Origin: Bdellovibrionales bacterium RIFOXYC1_FULL_37_79
GTDB taxonomy: Bacteria; Bdellovibrionota; Bacteriovoracia; Bacteriovoracales; Bacteriovoracaceae
DNA length: 64,000 bases
NCBI GenBank assembly: GCA_001770015.1
Contig: MEQB01000011.1
Coordinates: forward strand, 1 to 64,000
Direction: 5' to 3'
Position 1 is the stretch's first letter, and each line of letters opens with the position of its first letter. The position numbers were made by a program, and so were the translations under genes. This document shows positions 51,594 to 59,761 of the stretch, piece by piece. The notes beneath the pieces were generated by a model. The model had not been told where the DNA came from. It ran no database searches and saw only the letters and a list, made by a program, of their open reading frames with translations.

Positions 51594-51651
51594 ATAAATT
51601 TTTTGAATGCTAGAATAAGTTTTGGTATGGAAAATGGTTTGGAAAGATGAA
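51594..51651 (+). pseudogene. relic of recombinase-like tail (copy 1)
   Basis: The DNA ggtatggaaaatggtttgg and nearby aagatg closely match the end of the recombinase-like ORF at 58300-58335 (ggtgaagggaaatggtttgg, gaagatg). It is a relic of the same tail, with the next gene's ATG lying inside it. Confidence 0.45.
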
Positions 51652-52570
51652 AGATATTGAACAAAAAAATGCATCTTTATTAAATTTTATTTACGGTACT
51701 GCTTGGAAAGAGGAGCTGACAAAAGATTGTGTAATAAATGCTCTCAAAGCTGGATATTTAGCAATTGATACTGCAAATCAAAGAAAGCACTATTACGAGA
51801 AAGGCGTTGGAGAAGCGTTGGTCTTTGCGCAAGAGAACTTTGGGATAAACAGAAAGGATATTTTTTTACAAACTAAGTTTACTTATTTGAATTTTCAAGA
51901 CGACCGTCTTCCTTACAGTAAACAAGCAAGGGTCACTCTTCAAGTCCAACAGTCTTTTGAAAGTTCTCTGGAACACTTGCAGACGAATTATATTGATTCA
52001 TATTTATTACATGGCCCAAGTAATCCTGATTACTTTTCAGAATCAGATTGGGAAGCCTGGTCTGCTATGGAAAATCTGTACAATCAAAATAAAGTAAAAT
52101 ATCTTGGAGTAGCTAATATTAACCACCAACAGCTGGTTGACCTGTATCAAAAATCCAGAGTGAAGCCACATTTTGTTCAAAATAGATGTTATGCTTCTAT
52201 TAAATGGGATAATGAAATAAGAAGGTATTGTCAGAAAAATAATATTGTTTATCAAGGATTTGCCATCTTAACAGGAAGTAAAAAATATTTAGGAGGTGTT
52301 GTCTTACATCCAATCGATAGGACAGTGCCTCAGCTTGTTTTGGATGAACACAGCGCTGGGGCAGAAAATATTCATTCTACTATTCGGAAGATTATTCATC
52401 AAACAGGTAAGAGTATTCCACAAATTATGTATCGCTTTGTTCAGCAGTTAGGGGTTGTACCCTTAACTGGAACGCGATCTAAAGATCATATGATATCAAA
52501 TCTCCAAATCGGAGATTTGAAGTTGACCTTACAGCAGGTTAATCAAATTATGAATATTGAATTAACGTAG
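51647..52570 (+). CDS. aldo/keto reductase
   Basis: A 307-residue AKR. The catalytic tetrad is visible: Asp41 (AIDTANQRKHYYEKGVG), Tyr50, Lys77 (FLQTKFTY) and His122 (YLLHGPS). The DTANQRKHY spacing is that of a subgroup seen in plants and fungi as well as bacteria. The C-terminal NADPH site has VVPLTGTRSKDHMISNL. It reduces an aldehyde or ketone, substrate unknown. Its start lies inside a recombinase relic, so it may have come with mobile DNA. Confidence 0.85.
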   Translation: MKDIEQKNASLLNFIYGTAWKEELTKDCVINALKAGYLAIDTANQRKHYYEKGVGEALVFAQENFGINRKDIFLQTKFTYLNFQDDRLPYSKQARVTLQVQQSFESSLEHLQTNYIDSYLLHGPSNPDYFSESDWEAWSAMENLYNQNKVKYLGVANINHQQLVDLYQKSRVKPHFVQNRCYASIKWDNEIRRYCQKNNIVYQGFAILTGSKKYLGGVVLHPIDRTVPQLVLDEHSAGAENIHSTIRKIIHQTGKSIPQIMYRFVQQLGVVPLTGTRSKDHMISNLQIGDLKLTLQQVNQIMNIELT

Positions 52571-52619
52571 AAGAATATCAATTTTATAAAAATTAAGGTC
52601 TGTAAATTTGATTTGAATT

Positions 52620-53315
52620 TTAATTTCGTGGATATTTGATCAGATATTTTTCAATAATGCGAGGTAATGACAAAGTAAAATCTGGGATATTGAAAAAATC
52701 ATCCAGCATCTTATTTCCATTTTTTTGAAGTTGGTAATTAGGTAAAAAGTTTTGTAAGTATTGCTGACATATTAAATCAACCAGTCTTTCTTTTTCCCAG
52801 TGTTCAAGATTATATTTTTGAATAATACTTTCCTCAATGCCGATATGAACAATTTCATGGATTATAGTTTCAATGGGATTCAATTCGGTAAATAAACCAT
52901 CCGGGTTTACTTGTATAAAAATAGTTCCATTTTCATACGAATAGAATCCACCTGGGCCATATTGTGTTAGTCTGACCAGGTATTGTGGGAACATCTTAAA
53001 ACACCATTTTTCTTTTAATAATGCCAAATGATTAATAGCTTCAACAATGATATTTAGCTTAGATAAAAGAAGTCGGTATCCTTTTGTATAGTCATCTTTG
53101 CAGTATATTTCTTTATCAAATATTGCTAATAGTTCGTTATAATTAATTGTTTTGATTAATTCTGGATTGTTCCAATATTTTTGGAAGTGAGGACTGGAGG
53201 GTAGGACAATTTGATAACCTTGTTTCTTGTACCACGGAATCGTTTCAATTTCATCTCTTAGAATTTTAAATTCATCATCCAGAGAGGGGATTGTGACTGT
53301 AATATTATTTTTCAT
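52620..53315 (-). CDS. zincin-like protein with HExxH
   Basis: A 231-residue cytoplasmic protein with IETIIHEIVHIGIEESI near residue 155. HEIVH and the nearby Glu are the elements of a gluzincin-type site, and YSYENGTIFIQVNPDG is the edge strand that usually comes before. No signal peptide. No family is recognised; a protease or a protein with a relic zincin fold are both possible. Confidence 0.55.
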   Translation of the reverse strand: MKNNITVTIPSLDDEFKILRDEIETIPWYKKQGYQIVLPSSPHFQKYWNNPELIKTINYNELLAIFDKEIYCKDDYTKGYRLLLSKLNIIVEAINHLALLKEKWCFKMFPQYLVRLTQYGPGGFYSYENGTIFIQVNPDGLFTELNPIETIIHEIVHIGIEESIIQKYNLEHWEKERLVDLICQQYLQNFLPNYQLQKNGNKMLDDFFNIPDFTLSLPRIIEKYLIKYPRN

Positions 53316-53693
53316 TTAACGATCAGGATAACAAATTTAGTTTTAATGCAAAAACCTTCGAAAAAAACAAGCCTTTCTAAATAGTACCCCCCCGGCGTCA
53401 CGTTAACAATACATTTCTCCCACTGGGTTACATTGATAAAGAATTATTCACAGGGACGAATTTTTAATGAGTTCAGAAATACCCGTTAAAGTGGTGAAGA
53501 AAAATTTATCGTATCTTGGGTAGATATGAAAAATTGTTGATGTATTCAATCTTTGGAAAGTTAAAACTAGGTCTGGTGATGGAAAATGGTTTGACTGTTT
53601 AAAATTCTATCATTGGTACTAAAATAATATAAAAACTTCACTTAAAATGTTATTTCAAATATAATTGAACAAGATTGATTGGGGGATGACAGC
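53316..53693. other. intergenic with recombinase relic (copy 2)
   Basis: No gene. Contains ctaggtctggtgatggaaa followed by atggtttga (53567-53595), which reads TRSGDGKWF and matches TRSGEGKWF of the 58.3-kb recombinase-like ORF. An 18-codon ORF at 53467 (SSEIPVKVVKKNLSYLG) is too short to support. Confidence 0.45.
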
Positions 53694-54755
53694 TTGGAAA
53701 CCAAGGTTAATTATATTCATTCTTACTATGAATTAATGGACAAATTTCTTATAGCGCAGTTTAAAAATGCCCTTGGGGAAATTTCTCAGGATGATGTTAA
53801 TCATATTTATCATGAAGTTATTGGATATTTAGAAAAAAATATATCTGATTCAGACGCTGACTTTGTTGTGACTCAAAAAGATAAAATTAATGAAATCAAG
53901 GGAATTTTTGACTCTAGCTTTCATGAATTGGCCTTGCTGAAGACCCAATTCAATGCAACTTGTAGTAGCATTAATATTAAGAATCAGCTTGAGAATTTTA
54001 GATGTAATAAAGTATTTGATAACATACTCCTTGTGCTTAGGAAAAGATATGAGGCTGCACTGCCTTTTGTAAGTGGGGTTTTGCCGATTTCACAGTATAG
54101 AACTTGGTTTGCAGAAAATGATTGTAAAATTTCTTGTGGTGGCGCAGATAAATTAATGAATGTTTTGTTGGCGCAACAAGAAATTAATGTAAAAAAAATA
54201 CCTGAAATAAAGTTGTTTCCATCTAAAAATAATAAATATTTTATGATTCAAATGCATTGTAAGCCGACATGTTATGTTGCATATGGAGGACTGGATTCCT
54301 TGTTTAAGGTTTCAACTTTTTGTCATGAAATTGGTCACTGTTGCGGCGATGAAGATGTGGCTTTATTTGACAAGTTCTATTCAGGTCAGATGAAAAAAGA
54401 GCTTATTGTATCTAACGAAATTCCGGCATATAGATTTGAAAAAATATTTTCAGATAATCTTAAAAATTTTTTGATTAATACACAAATAGATGAAGGAATG
54501 TTACAAAGTTGTCTCCTGGATTGGAAAAAAATGAAGTTTTATTTGGACGTACTCTCCTCATATTGTTGCTTATTGTATTTTTCTGGTAAAAAACTTGCTG
54601 AAATACAATTTGGTTTTAATCAATTGGCATTAAAAATGGAACCCGAGTTTAAAATAAGTGAAAATAGCCTGCAGTGGTTTGAATACACAAATCTTGCTTT
54701 TCCGTTATCCAAACTTGGTTATATTGATGCTTATCTTGAAGTTTTTGCGAAATAA
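53694..54755 (+). CDS. zincin-like protein with HEIGH motif
   Basis: A ~353-residue protein. TTG 53694 is preferred because GGGGG lies 8 bp before it; TTG 53679 is the alternative. It has KVSTFCHEIGHCCGDEDVAL near residue 215, an HExxH zinc motif flanked by cysteines. The first ~150 residues are helical and charged; the part after the site is helical with YCCLLYFSGKKLAEI. It has no signal peptide. I do not recognise the family. It is the second HExxH protein in 2 kb, but the two are not visibly related. Confidence 0.55.
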   Translation: METKVNYIHSYYELMDKFLIAQFKNALGEISQDDVNHIYHEVIGYLEKNISDSDADFVVTQKDKINEIKGIFDSSFHELALLKTQFNATCSSINIKNQLENFRCNKVFDNILLVLRKRYEAALPFVSGVLPISQYRTWFAENDCKISCGGADKLMNVLLAQQEINVKKIPEIKLFPSKNNKYFMIQMHCKPTCYVAYGGLDSLFKVSTFCHEIGHCCGDEDVALFDKFYSGQMKKELIVSNEIPAYRFEKIFSDNLKNFLINTQIDEGMLQSCLLDWKKMKFYLDVLSSYCCLLYFSGKKLAEIQFGFNQLALKMEPEFKISENSLQWFEYTNLAFPLSKLGYIDAYLEVFAK

Positions 54756-54833
54756 TTATTCGTTTTCAATAAAAAAATAAAAGATTATAATGGACTTTAA
54801 AATACAATAATTTAAATATAAGGAAGAGACTTA

Positions 54834-54926
54834 ATGACGATTTCACCCTTGATTTCCTTCACACTTTTTTTTCTTGTTTTTTTTTTGCGAATGATAGGTA
54901 AGCGATCCATTAACCACATCTTTTAA
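54834..54926 (+). CDS. possible 30-residue membrane peptide
   Basis: Short ORF with AGGAAGAG 6 bp before ATG. It encodes TISPLISFTLFFLVFFLRMI and a basic tail (GKRSINHIF), the shape of small membrane peptides including type I toxins. The hydrophobic part rests on two long T runs, so it may be chance. Confidence 0.3.
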   Translation: MTISPLISFTLFFLVFFLRMIGKRSINHIF

Positions 54927-55044
54927 TAATTTTCTTTTTAATCATTTAATTTTACATAATCCATATCAAGGGCTATTTACTAACTATCAAGCGGTGAATT
55001 TGAAGATGTAGGAAAAATTGAAGGTATAACGCAATTTTAATGGC

Positions 55045-55164
55045 GTTAGAGGGCTGGATATTGACGTCATTAAAAAAGAATATATTGAAAGTCATTTATC
55101 TTTGTAAAAAAGTTTAAAAGGTCGAAAGGACAGATTGAAAGTGATGTGGTAGAATAATTCCCAC
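55045..55164 (+). pseudogene. relic of recombinase-like HTH part (copy 3)
   Basis: Reads RGLDIDVIKKEYIESHLSL, then TAA, then KSLKGRKDRLK. This matches RELDIDVIKKEFTENGQSL of the ORF near 58.05 kb, also at DNA level (ctggatattga, gtcattaaaaaagaa). It is a decayed copy. Confidence 0.6.
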
Positions 55165-55231
55165 ATGAAAGTGAATATACCTGTAATAACTTAAAGAGTT
55201 TCGCTAAAAAAGTGGAAAATTTTAAAAATTT

Positions 55232-55480
55232 TTGTTTTTGGACACAGTATTAAGAGATGATTTTGATGAGCTAAAAAGTGATATTGATATAATGGTTGAT
55301 TTTCAAGACGGATGTGAGTGGACTCTGTTTGATCATGTTGTCATGAAAGAAGAATTAGAAGTTATTTTTTCTCGCTCAGTGGATTTATTAACTAAAAGAT
55401 CTGTGGAAAAAAGTCTAAACAAATATAGAAAACAAGAAATTCTTAGAACGGCAGAGATAATTTATGACTCAGCAGCTTGA
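55232..55480 (+). pseudogene. MntA-type nucleotidyltransferase antitoxin, N-terminus broken
   Basis: An 82-residue frame resembling MNT-type nucleotidyltransferases (VLRDDFDELKSDIDIMVDF). The GS of the GSx10DxD motif is replaced by DT in this frame. The upstream +1 frame reads KILKIFVFG, and a one-base deletion near 55240 would give FGTVLRDDF, which matches the family. So the gene probably carries a frameshift, or was recently broken. It overlaps the HepT gene by 17 bp. Intact MntA AMPylates HepT to silence it. Confidence 0.6.
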
Positions 55481-55757
55481 TAAGGATAAGGTTTATATTC
55501 AGGATAATCTACAAGCATGCGAAAATTGTATCAATTTTACAAATCAAATGACCTACGGACAATTTGAAAAAGATCTTAAGACTACCTTTGCCGTTCAGCA
55601 CCAGATATTGATTATTGGTGAAGTCGTGAAACGAGTAAGTCAAAAATTGCTAAATGATAATCTAGAGATTCCATGGAAGGCCATGGCCGGAATGCGTGAT
55701 GCTCTTATGCACACATATCAAAGTGCAGACTTTTATGAAATTTGGCAGGCAGTTTAA
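55464..55757 (+). CDS. HepT-like toxin (DUF86), C-terminally short
   Basis: A 97-residue HEPN-family protein. The HEPN RNase motif Rx4-6H is present as R78-DALM-H83, with the following Tyr85 that MntA modifies. The usual HepT end (VWxIVxxDLPxL) is cut to IWQAV-stop, about 15-20 residues short. HepT is an RNase toxin paired with MntA. As the antitoxin looks damaged, the toxin is probably weak or inactive too. Confidence 0.65.
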   Translation: MTQQLDKDKVYIQDNLQACENCINFTNQMTYGQFEKDLKTTFAVQHQILIIGEVVKRVSQKLLNDNLEIPWKAMAGMRDALMHTYQSADFYEIWQAV

Positions 55758-55797
55758 AGGCAATGCCTGAGCTAATTATAAAACTAAAGAGGTTATA

Positions 55798-56349
55798 ATG
55801 AAATATTGTAGAGAAATACTAATACAGGGAAAAAATATATCAATAAAATGTCCAACTCAAGATAATTTGAAGTTTATTAAAAAACTTTGGGAAGACAAAG
55901 CTACTATGGATATTGTTGGTGGGCCGCTAGCTATGTCTGACGAGCAGTACGAGAAATGGTTTAAGGAATATGTCGTTAAAAATCCTAATACTTTTTATTG
56001 TTTGATCTTTAACGCAGAAGATATCCCCATTGGGGAAATTAGTTATCAACTTATTGATAATAAAAAAGGAATTGCTATGTTTAATATGAAGATTCATGCT
56101 GAACATAGAAGAAAGGGTTATGCTAGAGATGCAATGATTAATTTTTTAAACTATGCTTTCAATGTGCAAAAATTATCTATTATGTGTGATGAAATAGGAA
56201 TAGATAATGTAGTTTCTCAAAATTTATTTATTAGCTTTGGTTTTGAGCATAAAAAAGATAAGAGTGAACATTTTTGGACTGAAATTACAAAAAAGAAGTT
56301 TAATTTGTTGTACCTTGAAAAAGTTTCTTCTCACTATGTGCAAATTTGA
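55798..56349 (+). CDS. GNAT acetyltransferase (RimJ/RimL type)
   Basis: A 183-residue GNAT. It has ISIKCPTQDNLKFIKKLWED at the start, IGEISYQLIDNKKGIAMFN, and the acetyl-CoA loop AEHRRKGYARDAM (RRKGYA), then LFISFGFEHKK. The layout is that of acetyltransferases acting on protein N-termini or small molecules. AGAGG precedes the ATG. It follows the HepT gene but is not known to be linked to it. Confidence 0.82.
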   Translation: MKYCREILIQGKNISIKCPTQDNLKFIKKLWEDKATMDIVGGPLAMSDEQYEKWFKEYVVKNPNTFYCLIFNAEDIPIGEISYQLIDNKKGIAMFNMKIHAEHRRKGYARDAMINFLNYAFNVQKLSIMCDEIGIDNVVSQNLFISFGFEHKKDKSEHFWTEITKKKFNLLYLEKVSSHYVQI

Positions 56350-56600
56350 TACTTTTTTGAAAATAACATCCCCGTCTGAAAACTTTCTGCTTCTAATCAT
56401 CCTAGATATGCTTTCCCCCTTGAAAGTACTAAAACTCATCTAGTATCTTAGATAAGGAAATTATTTAAAGGTGGGGTTTATGAAGTGCTGACAAAATAAC
56501 TGTTGGAACTTGATTTTGTAGGATTATTTATATACTATGTGTCGTTTTAAACGTTGAAGATTTCGTAATTGGGACAATAACTAACCATCTGGAGAAATAA

Positions 56601-57722
56601 ATGAAAAAGATCGCCATTGTAATAGTAGGATTATTAATTTTTAGTGGAAGTTTATTTGCGGAGCTACCATATGAAAGATTAATTAAAGAAAGTCGTAATG
56701 TTTCACAATTAATCAATAATAATGCTCGCTTTTTAAGTCTTGAACAGATAAATCAAATTTCAAGTGAATTAACTAGGATAAAGGATATTATCAATGGAAC
56801 GTTGCCACCTCTTTACCAAGCTTCCGTGACGGTTGATAATGTTAGTCGAATTGAGGGTGGATTTATATACGTTTTCAAGTTAGTTACTCCAATCCCCGTA
56901 AATAAATTGGAAGTTCTTGTGAGTGGAAAGAAAATGAAAATCCACAGCGCTAGCATGGTTATGTATCCGAATAGTGTTGTAGAGCTTCCAGAACTAATGA
57001 GTGAAAATTTTCTCTACGATGGTGATAAGCTAGTCACTCCTTATTTTAATAGTCTCACTAGACAAGTTTCTGAGATTCATATCAGGGCTGAAGCTTGGGC
57101 CCAAAATGTTGGTCTTACTCTTACAATAAAATCGCATGTAAGTAATATTCAAATTATTAATAATCAGATGCCGGTAGCTAAGTCGTTTTTGTGTTCTGCT
57201 GCATGCACAAGCCTTAACGGGTTTCCAGATATTTCAACTTCTATTTTAGGTGAAGGACGACGCGAGCAACAAGCAAGAGACAACGCTATAGCTAATTTAA
57301 GAAGCGTTTATAGTTGTAGCTATGGAGTAGCTATAGAAAAATGTTCTGAACTATTAGATAATATGGAACCTGTTATGTGTATTGCTGGCTGTAAAACAAT
57401 TTCTGGAGAGTTAGATATCTCTGTCGCAGTTAAATCATCAGGAAGAAATACTCTTGAAGCGATGTTGAATTCTAGAAGTGAGCTAAAAAGATCCTATAAC
57501 TGTAGTTACGGGATAGTGGATGGTGAGTGCTCAAATTTGAATGATAAGCCAACTTATTGTACAGCAGCTTGTAAGGGCCTAAATGGTAATGCTAATTTAA
57601 CCACTTCAGTCGGAGCAGAGGGCGATAACAAGGTTGATGCAAAGATTAATGCGATTAATGCTCTTAAGGAAAAATATAATTGTAGTTACGGATTGATAAT
57701 TCATCAATGTGAAATAATTTAA
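56601..57722 (+). CDS. exported protein with three regular 4-Cys repeats
   Basis: A 373-residue exported protein (signal peptide to about residue 20, LLIFSGSLFA). The first 190 residues are helix then strand-rich (LEVLVSGKKMKIHSASMVMY). Then come three tandem repeats with cysteines at 198/202/239/248, 260/264/301/310 and 320/324/361/370. Each is C-x3-C-x36-C-x8-C with YxCSYG before the last Cys. The spacing is identical in all three, so each is probably a small disulfide-bonded domain. I do not recognise the family. GGAG precedes the ATG. It stands alone. Confidence 0.75.
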   Translation: MKKIAIVIVGLLIFSGSLFAELPYERLIKESRNVSQLINNNARFLSLEQINQISSELTRIKDIINGTLPPLYQASVTVDNVSRIEGGFIYVFKLVTPIPVNKLEVLVSGKKMKIHSASMVMYPNSVVELPELMSENFLYDGDKLVTPYFNSLTRQVSEIHIRAEAWAQNVGLTLTIKSHVSNIQIINNQMPVAKSFLCSAACTSLNGFPDISTSILGEGRREQQARDNAIANLRSVYSCSYGVAIEKCSELLDNMEPVMCIAGCKTISGELDISVAVKSSGRNTLEAMLNSRSELKRSYNCSYGIVDGECSNLNDKPTYCTAACKGLNGNANLTTSVGAEGDNKVDAKINAINALKEKYNCSYGLIIHQCEII

Positions 57723-57750
57723 ATTCTAAATATTTTATAAAAAAGATACT

Positions 57751-57789
57751 ATGACCCGTTTGTGACCGAGTGTGTTCTAAGCGGGTCAT
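57751..57789. terminator. inverted repeat after the Cys-repeat gene
   Basis: atgacccg (57751-57758) and cgggtcat (57782-57789) are perfect complements with a 23-base loop. No T run follows, so it is at best a weak terminator or an operator-like site. Confidence 0.3.
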
Positions 57790-57933
57790 GTGAAATAATT
57801 CAATACGAAGAAGAGAATTATCCTGAACTGTAATTGTTCAAAATAAATTATCGAAACGTTTTTTTCCATCTTAGTAACATCACATTGTGTTTTTGGTTAC
57901 TCCAATAGGGTAAATTAATATTAAAGCAAAAAA

Positions 57934-57976
57934 ATCCTCGAATTAAGGCGAGGCTTTTTAATCTAATGGTGGTCCA
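57934..57976. repeat. copy A of terminator plus tRNA-3'-end-like segment
   Basis: aaggcgaggctttttaatc, then taatggtggtcc, almost repeats the terminator and 3' end (CCA side) of the tRNA gene at 59603 (aaggcgaggctttttaatc, then aaatggtggga). As a hairpin it has stem cctcg/cgagg and is itself a terminator. It may be a duplicated attachment site or the stump of a second tRNA copy. Confidence 0.6.
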
Positions 57977-58351
57977 TCAAAGTCACGATATGAACAAAAC
58001 GTCATTAACTCATATATTATTGATACTATTAAATATTTTAAGTGTGCCAGAGAGCTGGATATTGATGTCATTAAAAAAGAATTCACAGAAAATGGTCAAT
58101 CTTTAAGGAAACTTTCTAAGAAATTTAAAAGATCGAGGGGGAGCATAAGGCGACAATTAGAAAAAGTCGGCATTGATGACTTTAGTGTGAAGACAGAGCA
58201 AGATCCAAGGTTGGTTGAAATGGTTAAAGACTTCAAAGACCAAGGAATGAGTTACCAAAAGATCGCTGAGCAATTTAATCAAAGCGAGATTGGTACCAGA
58301 AGTGGTGAAGGGAAATGGTTTGGGAAGATGGTAAGAGTTATTATTTTGTAA
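57962..58351 (+). pseudogene. recombinase-like C-terminal fragment (copy 4, longest)
   Basis: A 129-codon frame without a start codon. It contains CARELDIDVIKKEF, the helix-turn-helix-like QSLRKLSKKFKRSRGSIRR, then GMSYQKIAEQFNQ, and ends IGTRSGEGKWFGKMVRVII. The end is like that of large serine recombinases (helical part, then T-SG-GKW-xxxVxxIL). The catalytic domain is missing. It starts inside the copy-A tRNA-3' segment, so integration and truncation may be linked. Confidence 0.6.
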
Positions 58352-58463
58352 TGTTAGATGAAGAGTTTAAAGCACTGGAACAATTGGAATATTAATTTTA
58401 TTTTACATTTTTTGTTAACTATGTGTTACTATGTACCGATACAAAGACATATAAAGAGTGTTT

Positions 58464-58838
58464 ATGGAAATTGAAATAGATATTAATGATCCTATTCCTG
58501 TGTATGAACAGATAGTTTTTCAAATTCAGAAAGCAATCATTGAAAAACGATTGCTTATTAAGTCGCCCCTTCCTTCTATTAGGCAGCTGGCAGAAGAACT
58601 TGGCATTAATCCTGGAACGGTTGCTAAGGCATATCAAATTTTAGAGTCAAATAGTGTAATCATAACGGCCGGAAGAAAAGGAACTTTTGTTAAAGAAAGT
58701 GCTGTGGAAATGATTCAGAAATATAAAGCACAGGTTAGAGTTAGAAAGATTAAAGAACTTATTTTTTTCTTAAAAAAAGATGGCATCAATAATCAAGAAA
58801 TAAAAACTCTTTTTATACGGGAGCTTAGAAATGATTAA
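58464..58838 (+). CDS. GntR-family regulator (YtrA type)
   Basis: A 124-residue short GntR protein. The winged helix has DINDPIPVYEQIVFQIQKAI, LPSIRQLAEELGINPGTVAKAYQILE and GRKGTFVKE, with a short C-terminal helix but no ligand domain, which defines the YtrA subfamily. Such regulators are usually found next to an ABC transporter or membrane gene and control it. Here the next gene is a membrane protein overlapping by 8 bp. ATG 58464 is preferred over GTG 58458. Confidence 0.85.
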   Translation: MEIEIDINDPIPVYEQIVFQIQKAIIEKRLLIKSPLPSIRQLAEELGINPGTVAKAYQILESNSVIITAGRKGTFVKESAVEMIQKYKAQVRVRKIKELIFFLKKDGINNQEIKTLFIRELRND

Positions 58839-59559
58839 CCAATCTTTTACTGATCTACAAATTACTATCATTCTTTTGCAAGGAATTGTTATTCCGATGA
58901 TAATTACTTTGTTATATAAAAAGCTTAATTGGGAAAATCATCAAGAGATCATACTCTATTTGAAAGGACAAAGATTGATCAGTTTTTTTGCTGGAGCAAT
59001 CATTTCTCTTCTTTCGTTAGCTATGTTAAAAATGTTTCCAGCAAAAATATTTATCTATGATATTTTAAGCGTCAATGCATATGCCATCTGTTTTATTCAA
59101 CTTCTTTTGCTTGGAAAAAAGTGGGAGGGTTATGCTTTTAAAAAGAGTGTAAGAAAAGCATCTTTGGTAAAAAAAGGAATCAAAGAAAATATTTCCAATG
59201 GTGATTGGATTATTTTGGGTATTTCTTTTGTAATTTGTTTATTTTCTTTAGTTATATATGTTTACTATTCAGTATCACTTTCAATAGTCCCCTTTCACGT
59301 AAAAGAATTTTTAAGGCTACTCGTTATGATAGGTATTATTGTAGTATTTCTCTATCGGGGCGATACATACGATAAAGCTATGTGTAAAGTTGTATTTTAT
59401 TCAATGTCTTTCTTATTATTGTTACTGTCGTATGGGTATTTAAAAACTTGCTTTTTTCAAGATTTGTCAATTACAGTATCAGGTGGATTAAATATTTTAC
59501 CATTAATGCTTGGTGCATGTTTTGCTATTTTTATTCTGTTGAGATTTAGAAAGGTTTAA
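58831..59559 (+). CDS. multi-helix membrane protein paired with GntR regulator
   Basis: A 242-residue protein with about seven transmembrane helices (FTDLQITIILLQGIVIPMI near the start, AKIFIYDILSVNAYAICFI, ILGISFVICLFSLVIYVYY, LLVMIGIIVVFLY, ILPLMLGACFAIFILLRF at the end). No family motif is seen. It overlaps the GntR/YtrA-type regulator, so it is probably regulated by it. In other genomes such a pair is followed by an ABC transporter; none is present here. Confidence 0.7.
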   Translation: MINQSFTDLQITIILLQGIVIPMIITLLYKKLNWENHQEIILYLKGQRLISFFAGAIISLLSLAMLKMFPAKIFIYDILSVNAYAICFIQLLLLGKKWEGYAFKKSVRKASLVKKGIKENISNGDWIILGISFVICLFSLVIYVYYSVSLSIVPFHVKEFLRLLVMIGIIVVFLYRGDTYDKAMCKVVFYSMSFLLLLLSYGYLKTCFFQDLSITVSGGLNILPLMLGACFAIFILLRFRKV

Positions 59560-59567
59560 AATTAAAA

Positions 59568-59598
59568 AAAGCCCCGCACTAAGGCGAGGCTTTTTAAT
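59568..59598. terminator. bidirectional intrinsic terminator
   Basis: aaaaagccccgc-acta-aggcgaggcttttt forms a strong hairpin with T runs on both sides. It ends the tRNA gene (minus strand) and the GntR/membrane unit (plus strand). This is copy B of the repeat also seen at 57934-57976. Confidence 0.8.
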
Positions 59599-59602
59599 CA
59601 AA

Positions 59603-59679
59603 TGGTGGGACTACTGTGGGTCGAACACAGGACCGCCCGGTTATGAGCCGGGAGCTCTAACCAACTGAGCTATAGTCCC
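59603..59679 (-). tRNA. tRNA-Met (anticodon CAT)
   Basis: A full 77-nt cloverleaf with encoded CCA. Acceptor GGGACTA/TAGTCCC, D-arm GCTC...GAGC, anticodon arm CCCGG-CTCATAA-CCGGG with anticodon CAT, T-arm CTGTG-TTCGACC-CACAG are all perfectly paired. The A-box/B-box-like conserved bases look like elongator tRNA-Met; a tRNA-Ile with modified CAT (lysidine) cannot be excluded. Confidence 0.95.
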
Positions 59680-59761
59680 ATAAAGGACTTGTATTATGCA
59701 CGAAATGTTATATCCTTTAACCTAATTATTGGCAATTTAAAAATAGAAAAAATGGTGCGCC

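Noticed and set aside
53467-53523. 18-codon ORF before the zincin gene
   Set aside because: Too short, with no ribosome-binding site and no recognisable sequence.
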